Assembly (NCBI GenBank): GCA_014763835.1
Contig: JACXUQ010000154.1
Coordinates: 1 to 7,682, forward strand
From: Thiotrichales bacterium
Lineage (GTDB): Bacteria; Pseudomonadota; Gammaproteobacteria; Thiomicrospirales; Thiomicrospiraceae
Reading direction: 5' to 3'
DNA: 7,682 nt
Shown here: one piece after another, positions 1 to 5,669 of the stretch
How the letters are laid out: each line of letters opens with the position of its first letter
Position numbering within the stretch: the first letter of the stretch is position 1
Made by a program: the position numbers and the translations under genes
The notes under the pieces: model-generated
The model's input: the letters and a program-made list of their open reading frames with translations, nothing else
What the model was told of the DNA's origin: nothing
Database searches by the model: none

Positions 1-99
1 GAAAAACTTGCTAATAGCCAGCTATTAGCTGCGTTTTCCGCCTCAATCAGGCCATTTTTTCCTCATTTTTCTTTCGCGCCCCACCCGTGCAAAGCTCTC
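1..99 (+). repeat. Palindrome-cored repeat element, copy 1 (partial at window edge)
   Basis: The first 33 bases match 4179-4211 on the same strand with one mismatch (32 of 33). They contain a 9-bp perfect inverted repeat, GCTAATAGC (10-18) and GCTATTAGC (21-29), separated by two bases. A short outer pairing joins AAAAC (3-7) to GTTTT (33-37). The arm to the right (30-99) matches the reverse complement of the arm left of copy 2. A 15-base block at 45-59 agrees at 14 of 15 with 4158-4172, and 13 bases at 87-99 (GTGCAAAGCTCTC) agree exactly with 4118-4130. Spacings of 15 and 27 bases between blocks are identical in the two copies. The left side of this copy lies outside the window. No family is recognised. 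Confidence 0.8.
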
Positions 100-122
100 A
101 ACATGGCAAGGTGGAGTCGGGT

Positions 123-560
123 TTGAAGTCGCGCAGTCAAAAAATCCAGACACTGGTGGAGCTGGCTCAAATCGAGGAAGAGAAAGCTGTCAAAACCTTG
201 GCAGCCGTCCAGCAGCAATACCAGCAACATTTGGCACAGTTGGATCAGCTCAAGTCTTATGTGGATGAGTACGCTCAATCCACAGTGGGGCAAGGCCGAG
301 TCATACAACCGATTCAAATGCTCTCCACCCAGGCCTTTGTGGCGAAACTGCATCAGGCTATTCAAGTCGAATCCGAAAAAACCGGCAGATTGGCGGAAGT
401 TGTCGAGCATGCCAGACAGGTTTGGTTGGAAAAACGAACCCGGCTCAAGGCGTTGCAAAAGCTTCGCGACAAGCTCAAACAATCTGAACAGGCCGGGTTG
501 GATAAGCGCGAACAACGTTTTCTCGACGAGCTTTCAGCACTGCAACATGGCAGAAAGTAG
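123..560 (+). CDS. fliJ: Flagellar export protein FliJ
   Basis: FliJ is a cytoplasmic coiled-coil protein of the flagellar type III export apparatus. It binds the ATPase ring (FliI/FliH) and the export gate FlhA, and helps cycle chaperones. From the TTG at 123 the product is 145 residues, close to the roughly 147 of E. coli FliJ. It is almost wholly helical and rich in Gln, Glu, Lys and Leu. The N-terminus reads as a FliJ start (KSRSQKIQTLVELAQ) and the C-terminal half has the expected EKRTRLKALQKLRDKLKQ-type helix. The TTG is chosen because GGAG at 113-116 lies six bases upstream and the length fits. A GTG at 87 in the same frame would add 12 residues, but it lies inside the repeat element and has no ribosome site. 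There is no ATG. The native start may have been altered when the repeat arrived. fliI, the usual upstream neighbour, is not visible. Confidence 0.87.
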   Translation: MKSRSQKIQTLVELAQIEEEKAVKTLAAVQQQYQQHLAQLDQLKSYVDEYAQSTVGQGRVIQPIQMLSTQAFVAKLHQAIQVESEKTGRLAEVVEHARQVWLEKRTRLKALQKLRDKLKQSEQAGLDKREQRFLDELSALQHGRK

Positions 561-598
561 GCTAAATTCCCTTTTCATGTTCACCGAAAAAGCATTAC

Positions 599-612
599 GG
601 CACGCTCCTTGC
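599..612 (+). promoter_or_regulatory. Sigma-54 (RpoN) promoter upstream of fliK
   Basis: The stretch CGGCACGCTCCTTGCTA (598-614) fits the sigma-54 consensus TGGCACG-N4-TTGCW at every defined position except the first (C for T). The invariant GG (599-600, the -24 element) and GC (611-612, the -12 element) are separated by the required ten bases. Transcription would start near 623-625, leaving a leader of about 28 bases before fliK. In polar flagellates such as Vibrio and Pseudomonas, RpoN with FlrA/FleQ or FlrC/FleR drives hook-basal-body operons, so a promoter of this class is expected here. No activator site was identified. Confidence 0.82.
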
Positions 613-652
613 TAAAACCTTAGTACAGAATAATGCCTGAGGGGGCAGTGTG

Positions 653-2203
653 ATGTTAGAACAACTTTTTTCTCCGGTACAAACCCCTGGAATAGTCGCT
701 TCGCAAGCCGCTTTGCAAGGTGGTGAGCGGCAATCTTTGCCCAAGTCGGGTGTCTTTCCGGGAATCTTTGCCTCTTTGTTAAAGCTGGAAGAGAAGCCGG
801 CGTCCTCGCCGTTATTGGTCAATGATCGGCTGCAACAAACCGCCTCTGCCGTTCCGCAGGGTGTTTTGCCATTTGATTTTTCGGTGGTGGATGCGAATAT
901 CGGGGAGAATGTCCCGATGATGCCAATGTTGAGTGAGCCGCTTCTTTCGGCGCGCGATGATGGACTGACGGATGAAGATATGGCGGTGTTAGCGCCGGTG
1001 CCGTTATTGGACTTGCCGCAATCGGCGATTAAAAGCGGCAGCGATATTCACATCCCCGTAGGTTTTGCGCAAGGGCTCCCGGAGCAGGCAGTTGCAAATA
1101 GTCGCGCTGAATCGGGAGAAGACGATGACATTGGAATGAAAACCGCAGATTTGTTAGAATCCGATGTTTTTGAAAAAAAACAGATAAATGCTTCCGGAAC
1201 AGTCAAATCCGATGGCTCTAACATCGCGCAAAACGCGCGAAACGTGGATGGAAATCTGAATGTAGACAAGAGCGACGCTCTGTCAGTTGACTCTAACGCA
1301 GAGATGGGCGCGGATATTGATTCGGCGGTGAAGGAAGAGGTTTCGCAAAAACCGGTCATGACGGTTCCTTCCGGGGTTGCTCAATCCCCGGTTGTGGAGA
1401 AGGAAAAAACTGCCGTGGCTCCGGTTGAGTTACAAACCCCTGCGGACAGAAAAGATTCTGATGTTGCACTCGCAGAGCAGCAAAGAGCGGAATTTGTGCA
1501 CAAGCCCGGGGCGGTGTTAACCCAGTCCGAGGGGGCGCAAAGCCGTCAGGTTGAGACGCCGCAATCGGCACATACGGCGACTCGTATGGGTGCAGTACAG
1601 GAAAATGGCGCACAAGGTCAGGCGGCCAGCGGCCAGCAGCATTCGGGTCAACAGCATTCCGGACAGCAGTACTCTGGACAGCAGAGTCAGGGACAGGCGA
1701 CGCAGCAGCAGTTTATGCAAATGGCGCAAGCGGCGGAGTGCCGCGGGCAGTTGCCGCAAGGTTTGCAGTCAATCGGTTTACCGGTTGCCCATCCTCGATG
1801 GGGGCAGGCTTTGGGGCAACGTGTTGTCTATATGGCAAATAATCAGGTTCAGCAGGCACAGATTACCTTGAATCCTGAGAAATTGGGTCCGGTGCAAATC
1901 AAGCTGCATTTGGATAAGGAGCAGCAGGTGCATGTTGTGATGACGGCGCAGCAAGGCGTTACCCGCGAAGCGATGGAAGCGGCGATGCCTCGTCTCAAAG
2001 AGTTGATGGAACAGGCTGGAATCGATCTGGGTTCGGTAAATGTGAACCAAGATCAGCGTGAATTCGCCCAGCAGCAGGAACAGCAGGGACGGGGGCGTGC
2101 TGTAGGTGGTCCGTCCAATGCTTTGCAGGATGAAATGGATTTGACTGAAACGCATAGCACCACTGTCTATGCCACCGACAATCTTGTCGATTATTACGCT
2201 TAG
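653..2203 (+). CDS. fliK: Flagellar hook-length control protein FliK
   Basis: FliK is secreted while the hook grows. It measures hook length and, through its C-terminal domain, switches FlhB so that export changes from hook to filament substrates. From ATG 653 the product is 516 residues, with a GAGGGGG ribosome site (639-645) seven bases upstream. The GTG at 650 is less well placed. Residues 1 to about 370 are low-complexity, acidic and Gln/Ala/Ser-rich, as is normal for the poorly conserved ruler region. This part includes four tandem SGQQ(H/Y/S) pentapeptides (codons at 1628-1687). The conserved switch domain starts near W383 (HPRWGQALGQRVVYM) and holds the family signature LNPEKLGPVQIKL at about 406-418, then a helix with MPRLKELMEQAGIDL. 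The tail is short and Gln-rich. An A8 run (1173-1180) is a possible slippage site. The gene follows the sigma-54 promoter, and its stop overlaps the ribosome site of the next gene. Confidence 0.92.
   Translation: MLEQLFSPVQTPGIVASQAALQGGERQSLPKSGVFPGIFASLLKLEEKPASSPLLVNDRLQQTASAVPQGVLPFDFSVVDANIGENVPMMPMLSEPLLSARDDGLTDEDMAVLAPVPLLDLPQSAIKSGSDIHIPVGFAQGLPEQAVANSRAESGEDDDIGMKTADLLESDVFEKKQINASGTVKSDGSNIAQNARNVDGNLNVDKSDALSVDSNAEMGADIDSAVKEEVSQKPVMTVPSGVAQSPVVEKEKTAVAPVELQTPADRKDSDVALAEQQRAEFVHKPGAVLTQSEGAQSRQVETPQSAHTATRMGAVQENGAQGQAASGQQHSGQQHSGQQYSGQQSQGQATQQQFMQMAQAAECRGQLPQGLQSIGLPVAHPRWGQALGQRVVYMANNQVQQAQITLNPEKLGPVQIKLHLDKEQQVHVVMTAQQGVTREAMEAAMPRLKELMEQAGIDLGSVNVNQDQREFAQQQEQQGRGRAVGGPSNALQDEMDLTETHSTTVYATDNLVDYYA
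1628..1687 (+). repeat. Four tandem 15-bp units encoding SGQQ(H/Y/S) in FliK
   Basis: Four consecutive in-frame units at 1628, 1643, 1658 and 1673 encode SGQQH, SGQQH, SGQQY and SGQQS. Serine codons differ in every unit (AGC, TCG, TCC, TCT) and glycine and glutamine codons also vary. The array has therefore diverged at the DNA level while keeping the peptide pattern. It lies in the variable ruler region just before the conserved switch domain. Confidence 0.85.
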
Positions 2204-2212
2204 GAGCAGAAA

Positions 2213-3205
2213 ATGAAGTTTTTGCATATGTTGTTGGGAACTGCGCTGTTTATGCCCGCCACAGCCATGGCCGCCTCGTCTGATATTCCGGTGTCAGGTT
2301 TTGTTGCGATTGCCGTTGTGGTCACGGCGGTTATTGTTGCTTCCTTGATTTATCTGGTATGGTGCAACAAGTCGGCTATCTGCGAGCAGTCTGAGTTGCT
2401 GGAAGACTTGCAGGCGATGCTTGATTCCGGTGATATTCATGGTCGTTTGCAATCCAAAAATACCAATCCGAAACTGCTGAAAAGTTTGAATCAGGTTTTG
2501 TTGCAGGCGCAGACCCAGATTGTCGAGGCCAATGCCGCAGAAGAGAGTGCACAAGAGCGCATCGCCAATTTGGAAAGTCAAGTTGAAGAGCTGAATGAAA
2601 CTTTGTCTGCGTGCTACGCGCAACAGTCGGCGATGCCCGCACAAATCGAGTCATCAAGTGGTGTCGATCATGAAGAGCTCACCAGTACGTCGGATAAGTT
2701 GGCTTCCGTCGTCGGGCTGTTGAATGCGGATTCTAAAGTCGGTATGCAATCGGTTGAAAAGGTTATTGCCGAAGTCGGTGGTCTGACGAATGAAGTTACC
2801 CACGCTTCCGGTGTAATCAAGAAACTGGAAGAGGACAGCAGTAATATCGGTACGGTGTTGGTGCTGATCCGTGATATTGCCGAACAAACCAATCTATTGG
2901 CGTTGAATGCCGCGATCGAGGCGGCGCGTGCCGGTGAGCATGGACGCGGTTTTGCCGTGGTAGCCGATGAGGTGCGAATTTTGGCTGGAAAAACTCAACA
3001 GGCCACCACCGAAATTCAGAAGATTATTGAAGAGTTGCAGCAACGTGCGCGCAATGCGGTTCAGGTGATGGAGCATGGTCAGGAGCGTGTCGAAGCCACG
3101 CAAATGCAGGCTACGCGTGTCAACGAGGCCTTGAATCAGATCGCCGGTAATTTGAGCCAGCTGAAGAGTGCGCAGGAAACCTTGGCCTCACTGATTAAGT
3201 CGTAA
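2213..3205 (+). CDS. Short methyl-accepting chemotaxis-like protein without a ligand-binding domain
   Basis: The 330-residue product carries the conserved cytoplasmic signalling tip of chemoreceptors, which docks CheA and CheW. The tip is at about 219-258 and includes AEQTNLLALNAAIEAARA and GFAVVADEVR. It is preceded by a probable signal peptide or first membrane helix (1-20, ending ATAMA-A) and a strong membrane helix at about 28-50. If the signal is cleaved, only about seven residues face the periplasm, so no sensory domain is present. Residues 61-97 contain SGDIHGRLQ and a following LNQVLL helix, resembling the end of a HAMP-type linker, but a complete HAMP is not clear. Coiled-coil arms run about 100-215 and 260-325. 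There is no C-terminal CheR-docking pentapeptide. AGGAG (2202-2206) lies six bases before the ATG and overlaps the fliK stop, suggesting coupling. Its place between fliK and motA suggests a signalling role tied to the motor, which is inference. Confidence 0.88.
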   Translation: MKFLHMLLGTALFMPATAMAASSDIPVSGFVAIAVVVTAVIVASLIYLVWCNKSAICEQSELLEDLQAMLDSGDIHGRLQSKNTNPKLLKSLNQVLLQAQTQIVEANAAEESAQERIANLESQVEELNETLSACYAQQSAMPAQIESSSGVDHEELTSTSDKLASVVGLLNADSKVGMQSVEKVIAEVGGLTNEVTHASGVIKKLEEDSSNIGTVLVLIRDIAEQTNLLALNAAIEAARAGEHGRGFAVVADEVRILAGKTQQATTEIQKIIEELQQRARNAVQVMEHGQERVEATQMQATRVNEALNQIAGNLSQLKSAQETLASLIKS

Positions 3206-3249
3206 TGGACGTTCCGATTGCAGGATAATAATAAAAAGGTAACTTAAAA

Positions 3250-4101
3250 ATGAAAGCAATCATTGGTACGGTAGTCGTATTTGGTACTCTGCTCGCCGGG
3301 TATCTGCCGCACGGTAGTTTTGGCATTCTGATTCAGCCGCTTGAGGTCGTCATCATTTGTGGTGGTGCCTTGGGGGCTTATATCATTGCCAACCCGGGCT
3401 GGGTGGTCAAAGCCGGTTTTGCAGGCGGTTTGGGCCTGGTAAAACCGTCACCCTATACCAAAGAATTGCACATGGAATTGCTGGGTCTGATGTTTCGCCT
3501 GTTCAACAAGGCGCGTCGTGAGGGGTTGATGTCGATCGAAGCGGATGTGGAAGATCCCCATTCGAGTGAACTGTTTAACAGTGCGCCGCTAGTGGCGCAT
3601 GACCATCATGCGGTGGACTTTATTTGTGATTACCTGCGTCTGATGATCAGCGGTGCCTCCAACCCCTATCAGTTGGAAGACCTGATGCTTCTGGAGCTGG
3701 ATATTCATCACCACGAGGCGTTGATGCCCTCCGAGGCTGTCGGCAAGGTGGCGGAAGGTCTGCCGGCTTTCGGTATCGTTGCCGCGGTACTGGGGATTGT
3801 TATTACCATGACCTATCTGGATGCCGGTCCTATGGAGATTGCGCACCATATGTCGGTGGCATTGGTCGGGACGTTTTTGGGTATTTTGGTAGCTTATGGC
3901 GTGGTCGCACCGATCTCTTCGGATTTGGCGAACCGCGCCAATGCCGGTAGTGCGTTCTATTCGGTGATCAAGACCTGTCTGATGGCAAATTTGAACGGTT
4001 ATGCACCGCAAGTGGCCGTGGAGTTTGGGCGTAAAGCGATTCCCGGACAGATCCGTCCGAGTTTTAAAGAGTTTGATGAGTTTTTGCAGTCGCAAAAATA
4101 A
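3250..4101 (+). CDS. motA: Flagellar motor stator protein MotA
   Basis: MotA is the inner-membrane stator subunit that, as a pentamer around a MotB dimer, converts ion flow into torque on FliG. The 283-residue product matches the E. coli-type family from end to end (E. coli MotA is 295). Four membrane segments lie at about 2-20, 28-48, 170-190 and 200-222. The cytoplasmic loop carries the FliG-contacting charges R89 and E97, equivalent to R90 and E98 of E. coli. The channel prolines are P172 (in LPAFGIVAAV) and P221 (in VAPISSDL). The C-terminal signature NLNGYAPQVAVEFGRK is at about 247-262. A ribosome site (AAGG, 3236-3239) precedes the ATG by ten bases. The gene looks intact. Its partner motB follows after a repeat element rather than by the usual near-overlap, so this MotA may lack a working partner from the same locus. 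Confidence 0.95.
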   Translation: MKAIIGTVVVFGTLLAGYLPHGSFGILIQPLEVVIICGGALGAYIIANPGWVVKAGFAGGLGLVKPSPYTKELHMELLGLMFRLFNKARREGLMSIEADVEDPHSSELFNSAPLVAHDHHAVDFICDYLRLMISGASNPYQLEDLMLLELDIHHHEALMPSEAVGKVAEGLPAFGIVAAVLGIVITMTYLDAGPMEIAHHMSVALVGTFLGILVAYGVVAPISSDLANRANAGSAFYSVIKTCLMANLNGYAPQVAVEFGRKAIPGQIRPSFKEFDEFLQSQK

Positions 4102-4117
4102 CCGAGTTATGCATAGA

Positions 4118-4219
4118 GAGAGCTTTGCACGAGATGGCTACACGAATAAAAATGGTTAAAAATAGCCTGATTTTTGTTGAAAAACTTGCTAATAGCGAGC
4201 TATTAGCTGCGCGTTTTTC
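4118..4219 (-). repeat. Palindrome-cored repeat element, copy 2, between motA and motB
   Basis: The core is a nested palindrome. GAAAAAC (4179-4185) pairs perfectly with GTTTTTC (4213-4219), and inside it GCTAATAGC (4188-4196) pairs perfectly with GCTATTAGC (4199-4207) across a two-base loop. Bases 4179-4211 equal 1-33 at 32 of 33 positions in direct orientation. The left arm (4118-4187) matches the reverse complement of the right arm of copy 1 in three blocks with identical spacing. The simplest reading is a long element with a palindromic centre and mirrored arms, of which this copy keeps the left arm and centre and copy 1 the centre and right arm. Immediately after the palindrome the sequence becomes MotB coding. 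The stem followed by a T run could also act as a weak terminator. No transposase or known element was recognised. Confidence 0.8.
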
Positions 4220-4223
4220 TTGA
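4134..4223 (+). CDS. Possible 29-residue ORF inside the repeat, coupled to truncated motB
   Basis: An ATG at 4134 opens a 29-codon frame reading MATRIKMVKNS, then through the palindrome (EKLANSELLAARFS). Its TGA (4221-4223) overlaps the ATG of the motB remnant as TGATG. That arrangement could let ribosomes restart on motB. Against a real gene, no good ribosome site precedes it, the peptide resembles no MotB N-terminus or known family, and it lies wholly within the repeat. It is listed because it is the only visible translational entry to the motB frame. Confidence 0.15.
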   Translation: MATRIKMVKNSLIFVEKLANSELLAARFS

Positions 4224-4987
4224 TGCTTTGGGTGTTGGGCGGTGTCAATGATGAAGAGATGAAGGTAATAGCGGAATATTTCCGTGATCCGACGGTGATT
4301 GATGCGACGCCGATGCAATTAATCGAATCCGAATCTTCCGCTTCCCCCTCTGATTCAATGATTGATATGGGCGGGTTTCAGGACGCACCTAAAGGTAAAG
4401 AGGGAAATGAAGACGGCTCCGGTAAGGCTGAAGAAAAGGCGCAAATGGAGGCGATGAAGCTCGCTTTGGAGAACAAGGTGGATCAGAATCCGACACTTCA
4501 GCAGCTTAAAGAACAGTTGAAAATCGATATCACCCCGAATGGTTTGCAGGTACAGATATTGGACGACCGTAAGCGCCCGATGTTCACTTCAGGGGTGGAT
4601 TTACCCAAGGATTATGCCGCTAAATTGTTAAGGGAAGTGGGTTCGGTTTTGGCGAATACAGACCATAAAATCAGCATAGCCGGGCATACCGATTCATCGG
4701 GCTATCATGACAATTCCGAGTACACCAACTGGGAACTGTCCGCTGACCGGGCGAACGCGGCAAGGCGTTTATTGGTGCAAGGTGGTGTCGCTGCCAATCA
4801 TATTGCGCAGGTTGTCGGGCTCTCCGATACAGTGCCATTTGATAAGGAAAATCCGTATAATCCACGCAATAGACGTATTAGTATTATCGTGCTGTCCAAG
4901 GACGCTGAGAGCCGTCTGAAAAGCCTCAGTGAAGCGCCGCAGTTGGAAAACCTGAATGAACAGCTGGCAAATCCACATGCGCGATAG
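4223..4987 (+). CDS. motB: Stator protein MotB, N-terminally truncated (probable pseudogene)
   Basis: MotB normally has a short cytoplasmic N-terminus, one membrane helix with the ion-binding aspartate (D32 in E. coli), a plug, and a periplasmic OmpA-like domain that anchors the stator to peptidoglycan. Here homology begins in mid-helix. In-frame codons from 4211 read AFFLMLWVLGGVNDEE, corresponding to AFFLVMWLIS of E. coli MotB. About 40 residues, including the aspartate, are missing, and a TAG at 4193-4195 closes the frame within the repeat. The rest is intact: IAEYFRDP at about 16-23, an acidic linker, then the OmpA-like domain with GHTD (154-157), YTNWELSADRANAARR (167-182) and NRRISI (216-221). 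The ATG at 4223 (or TTG at 4220) has no ribosome site. Any product, about 254 residues, would lack the ion pathway. A true lesion or an assembly fault at the palindrome would look the same here. Confidence 0.88.
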   Translation: MLWVLGGVNDEEMKVIAEYFRDPTVIDATPMQLIESESSASPSDSMIDMGGFQDAPKGKEGNEDGSGKAEEKAQMEAMKLALENKVDQNPTLQQLKEQLKIDITPNGLQVQILDDRKRPMFTSGVDLPKDYAAKLLREVGSVLANTDHKISIAGHTDSSGYHDNSEYTNWELSADRANAARRLLVQGGVAANHIAQVVGLSDTVPFDKENPYNPRNRRISIIVLSKDAESRLKSLSEAPQLENLNEQLANPHAR

Positions 4988-5026
4988 CAGACGGTTTTAA
5001 CGAATATTCATAAAAGGATGATTGAG

Positions 5027-5650
5027 ATGGCGGAAGAGGTGCAAGAAAAAGAAAAAAGCGGTGGTGGTAAGGGAGTTATTATCATTCTGCTGGTGATTAT
5101 GATTCTGATGATGGTGGGGATTGGTGTACTGGTGTTTATGTTATTAAACGCCGGACACAAGGATGAGGGCGATGCTTCAAACAGCACGGAAATGCATGCC
5201 TCAGCCGAACATGGAAGCGGGCAGGGAGAAGCGCATGGAGAAGATGCACATGGTGATGAAAACTCACATGCCAAAACCTATTCGCCAAAGTTCAAACAGT
5301 TTGAACCGCCAGCGCCCGGTTCGCCACCGCTCTATTTTACAATGGATAAGTTTGTGGTGAACTTTAACGGTGATGGACAAGCTAAATTCCTGGCGGTGGA
5401 TTTGAAATTCATGTCTTATTATCCACAGTTGGTGGGCGATGCTGGAGAGATGGAGCATCTGCGCCCGATTCTGAAAAATGATATTCAACGTTTACTGCGG
5501 AACCAGCATTTCAACGCTCTGAATACACCGGATGGACCGGACAAATTGCGTGAAGAAATTTTAGTGACCGCCAAAAAAATTCTGGAAAAGCACAACATCT
5601 ATCCCGATCTGTTGGAAGATGTCTACATGACGCGATTTGTCATGCAATAA
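5027..5650 (+). CDS. fliL: Flagellar basal body-associated protein FliL
   Basis: FliL is a single-pass inner-membrane protein that rings the stator units and supports torque, with a periplasmic domain of stomatin/prohibitin-like fold. From ATG 5027 the product is 207 residues. AAGGA (5014-5018) lies eight bases upstream, whereas an in-frame ATG at 5018 would overlap that site. A charged N-terminus (1-16) precedes one membrane helix at about 17-42. A linker at about 43-85 is rich in His, Asp, Glu and Gly, with six histidines between residues 44 and 81. The folded domain (about 102-207) starts YFTMDKFVVNF and ends with the family's short C-terminus (DVYMTRFVMQ). The gene begins 39 bases after motB and ends 19 bases before fliM, consistent with one operon. 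The His/acid-rich linker is longer than in E. coli FliL (about 154 residues in total). Confidence 0.92.
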   Translation: MAEEVQEKEKSGGGKGVIIILLVIMILMMVGIGVLVFMLLNAGHKDEGDASNSTEMHASAEHGSGQGEAHGEDAHGDENSHAKTYSPKFKQFEPPAPGSPPLYFTMDKFVVNFNGDGQAKFLAVDLKFMSYYPQLVGDAGEMEHLRPILKNDIQRLLRNQHFNALNTPDGPDKLREEILVTAKKILEKHNIYPDLLEDVYMTRFVMQ

Positions 5651-5669
5651 ACCTTATAGGGCCGATTAG

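Noticed and set aside
10..29. Integron attC site or CRISPR repeat
   Set aside because: There is no RYYYAAC/GTTRRRY core pair at the ends, no array of repeats with spacers, and no integrase or cas gene nearby.
1..126. Open frame from the window edge to TGA 124-126 (EKLANSQLLAA...), as a possible fliI C-terminus
   Set aside because: It does not resemble the FliI C-terminus, and its first part is the palindromic repeat. The matching frame in copy 2 is likewise just repeat sequence.
63..515. Minus-strand open frame opposite fliJ, and similar frames opposite fliK, motA and fliN
   Set aside because: They lie antisense to well-supported flagellar genes, have compositions typical of reversed codons, and have no ribosome sites or recognisable domains.
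3208..3226. Sigma-54-like TGGACG...TTGCA upstream of motA
   Set aside because: The GG and GC dinucleotides are separated by 11 rather than 10 bases, and the -24 element lacks the CAC pattern. The spacing is strict for sigma-54.
1..4219. Recent inversion of the whole segment between the repeats as the cause of motB truncation
   Set aside because: fliJ, fliK, mcp and motA already point the same way as fliL-fliP, as expected of the ancestral operon, and arm similarity is only partial. A local deletion explains motB more simply. Sequence left of the window would be needed to exclude inversion fully.
4988..5026. Promoter or terminator in the motB-fliL gap
   Set aside because: The 39 bases contain only the fliL ribosome site. 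No paired -35/-10, sigma-54 or hairpin-plus-T signal is visible.
5648..5668. Sigma-28-like TAAA and GCCGATTA upstream of fliM
   Set aside because: Only 9 bases separate TAAA from GCCGATTA where about 15 are expected, and the transcript would start at or inside the fliM start codon.
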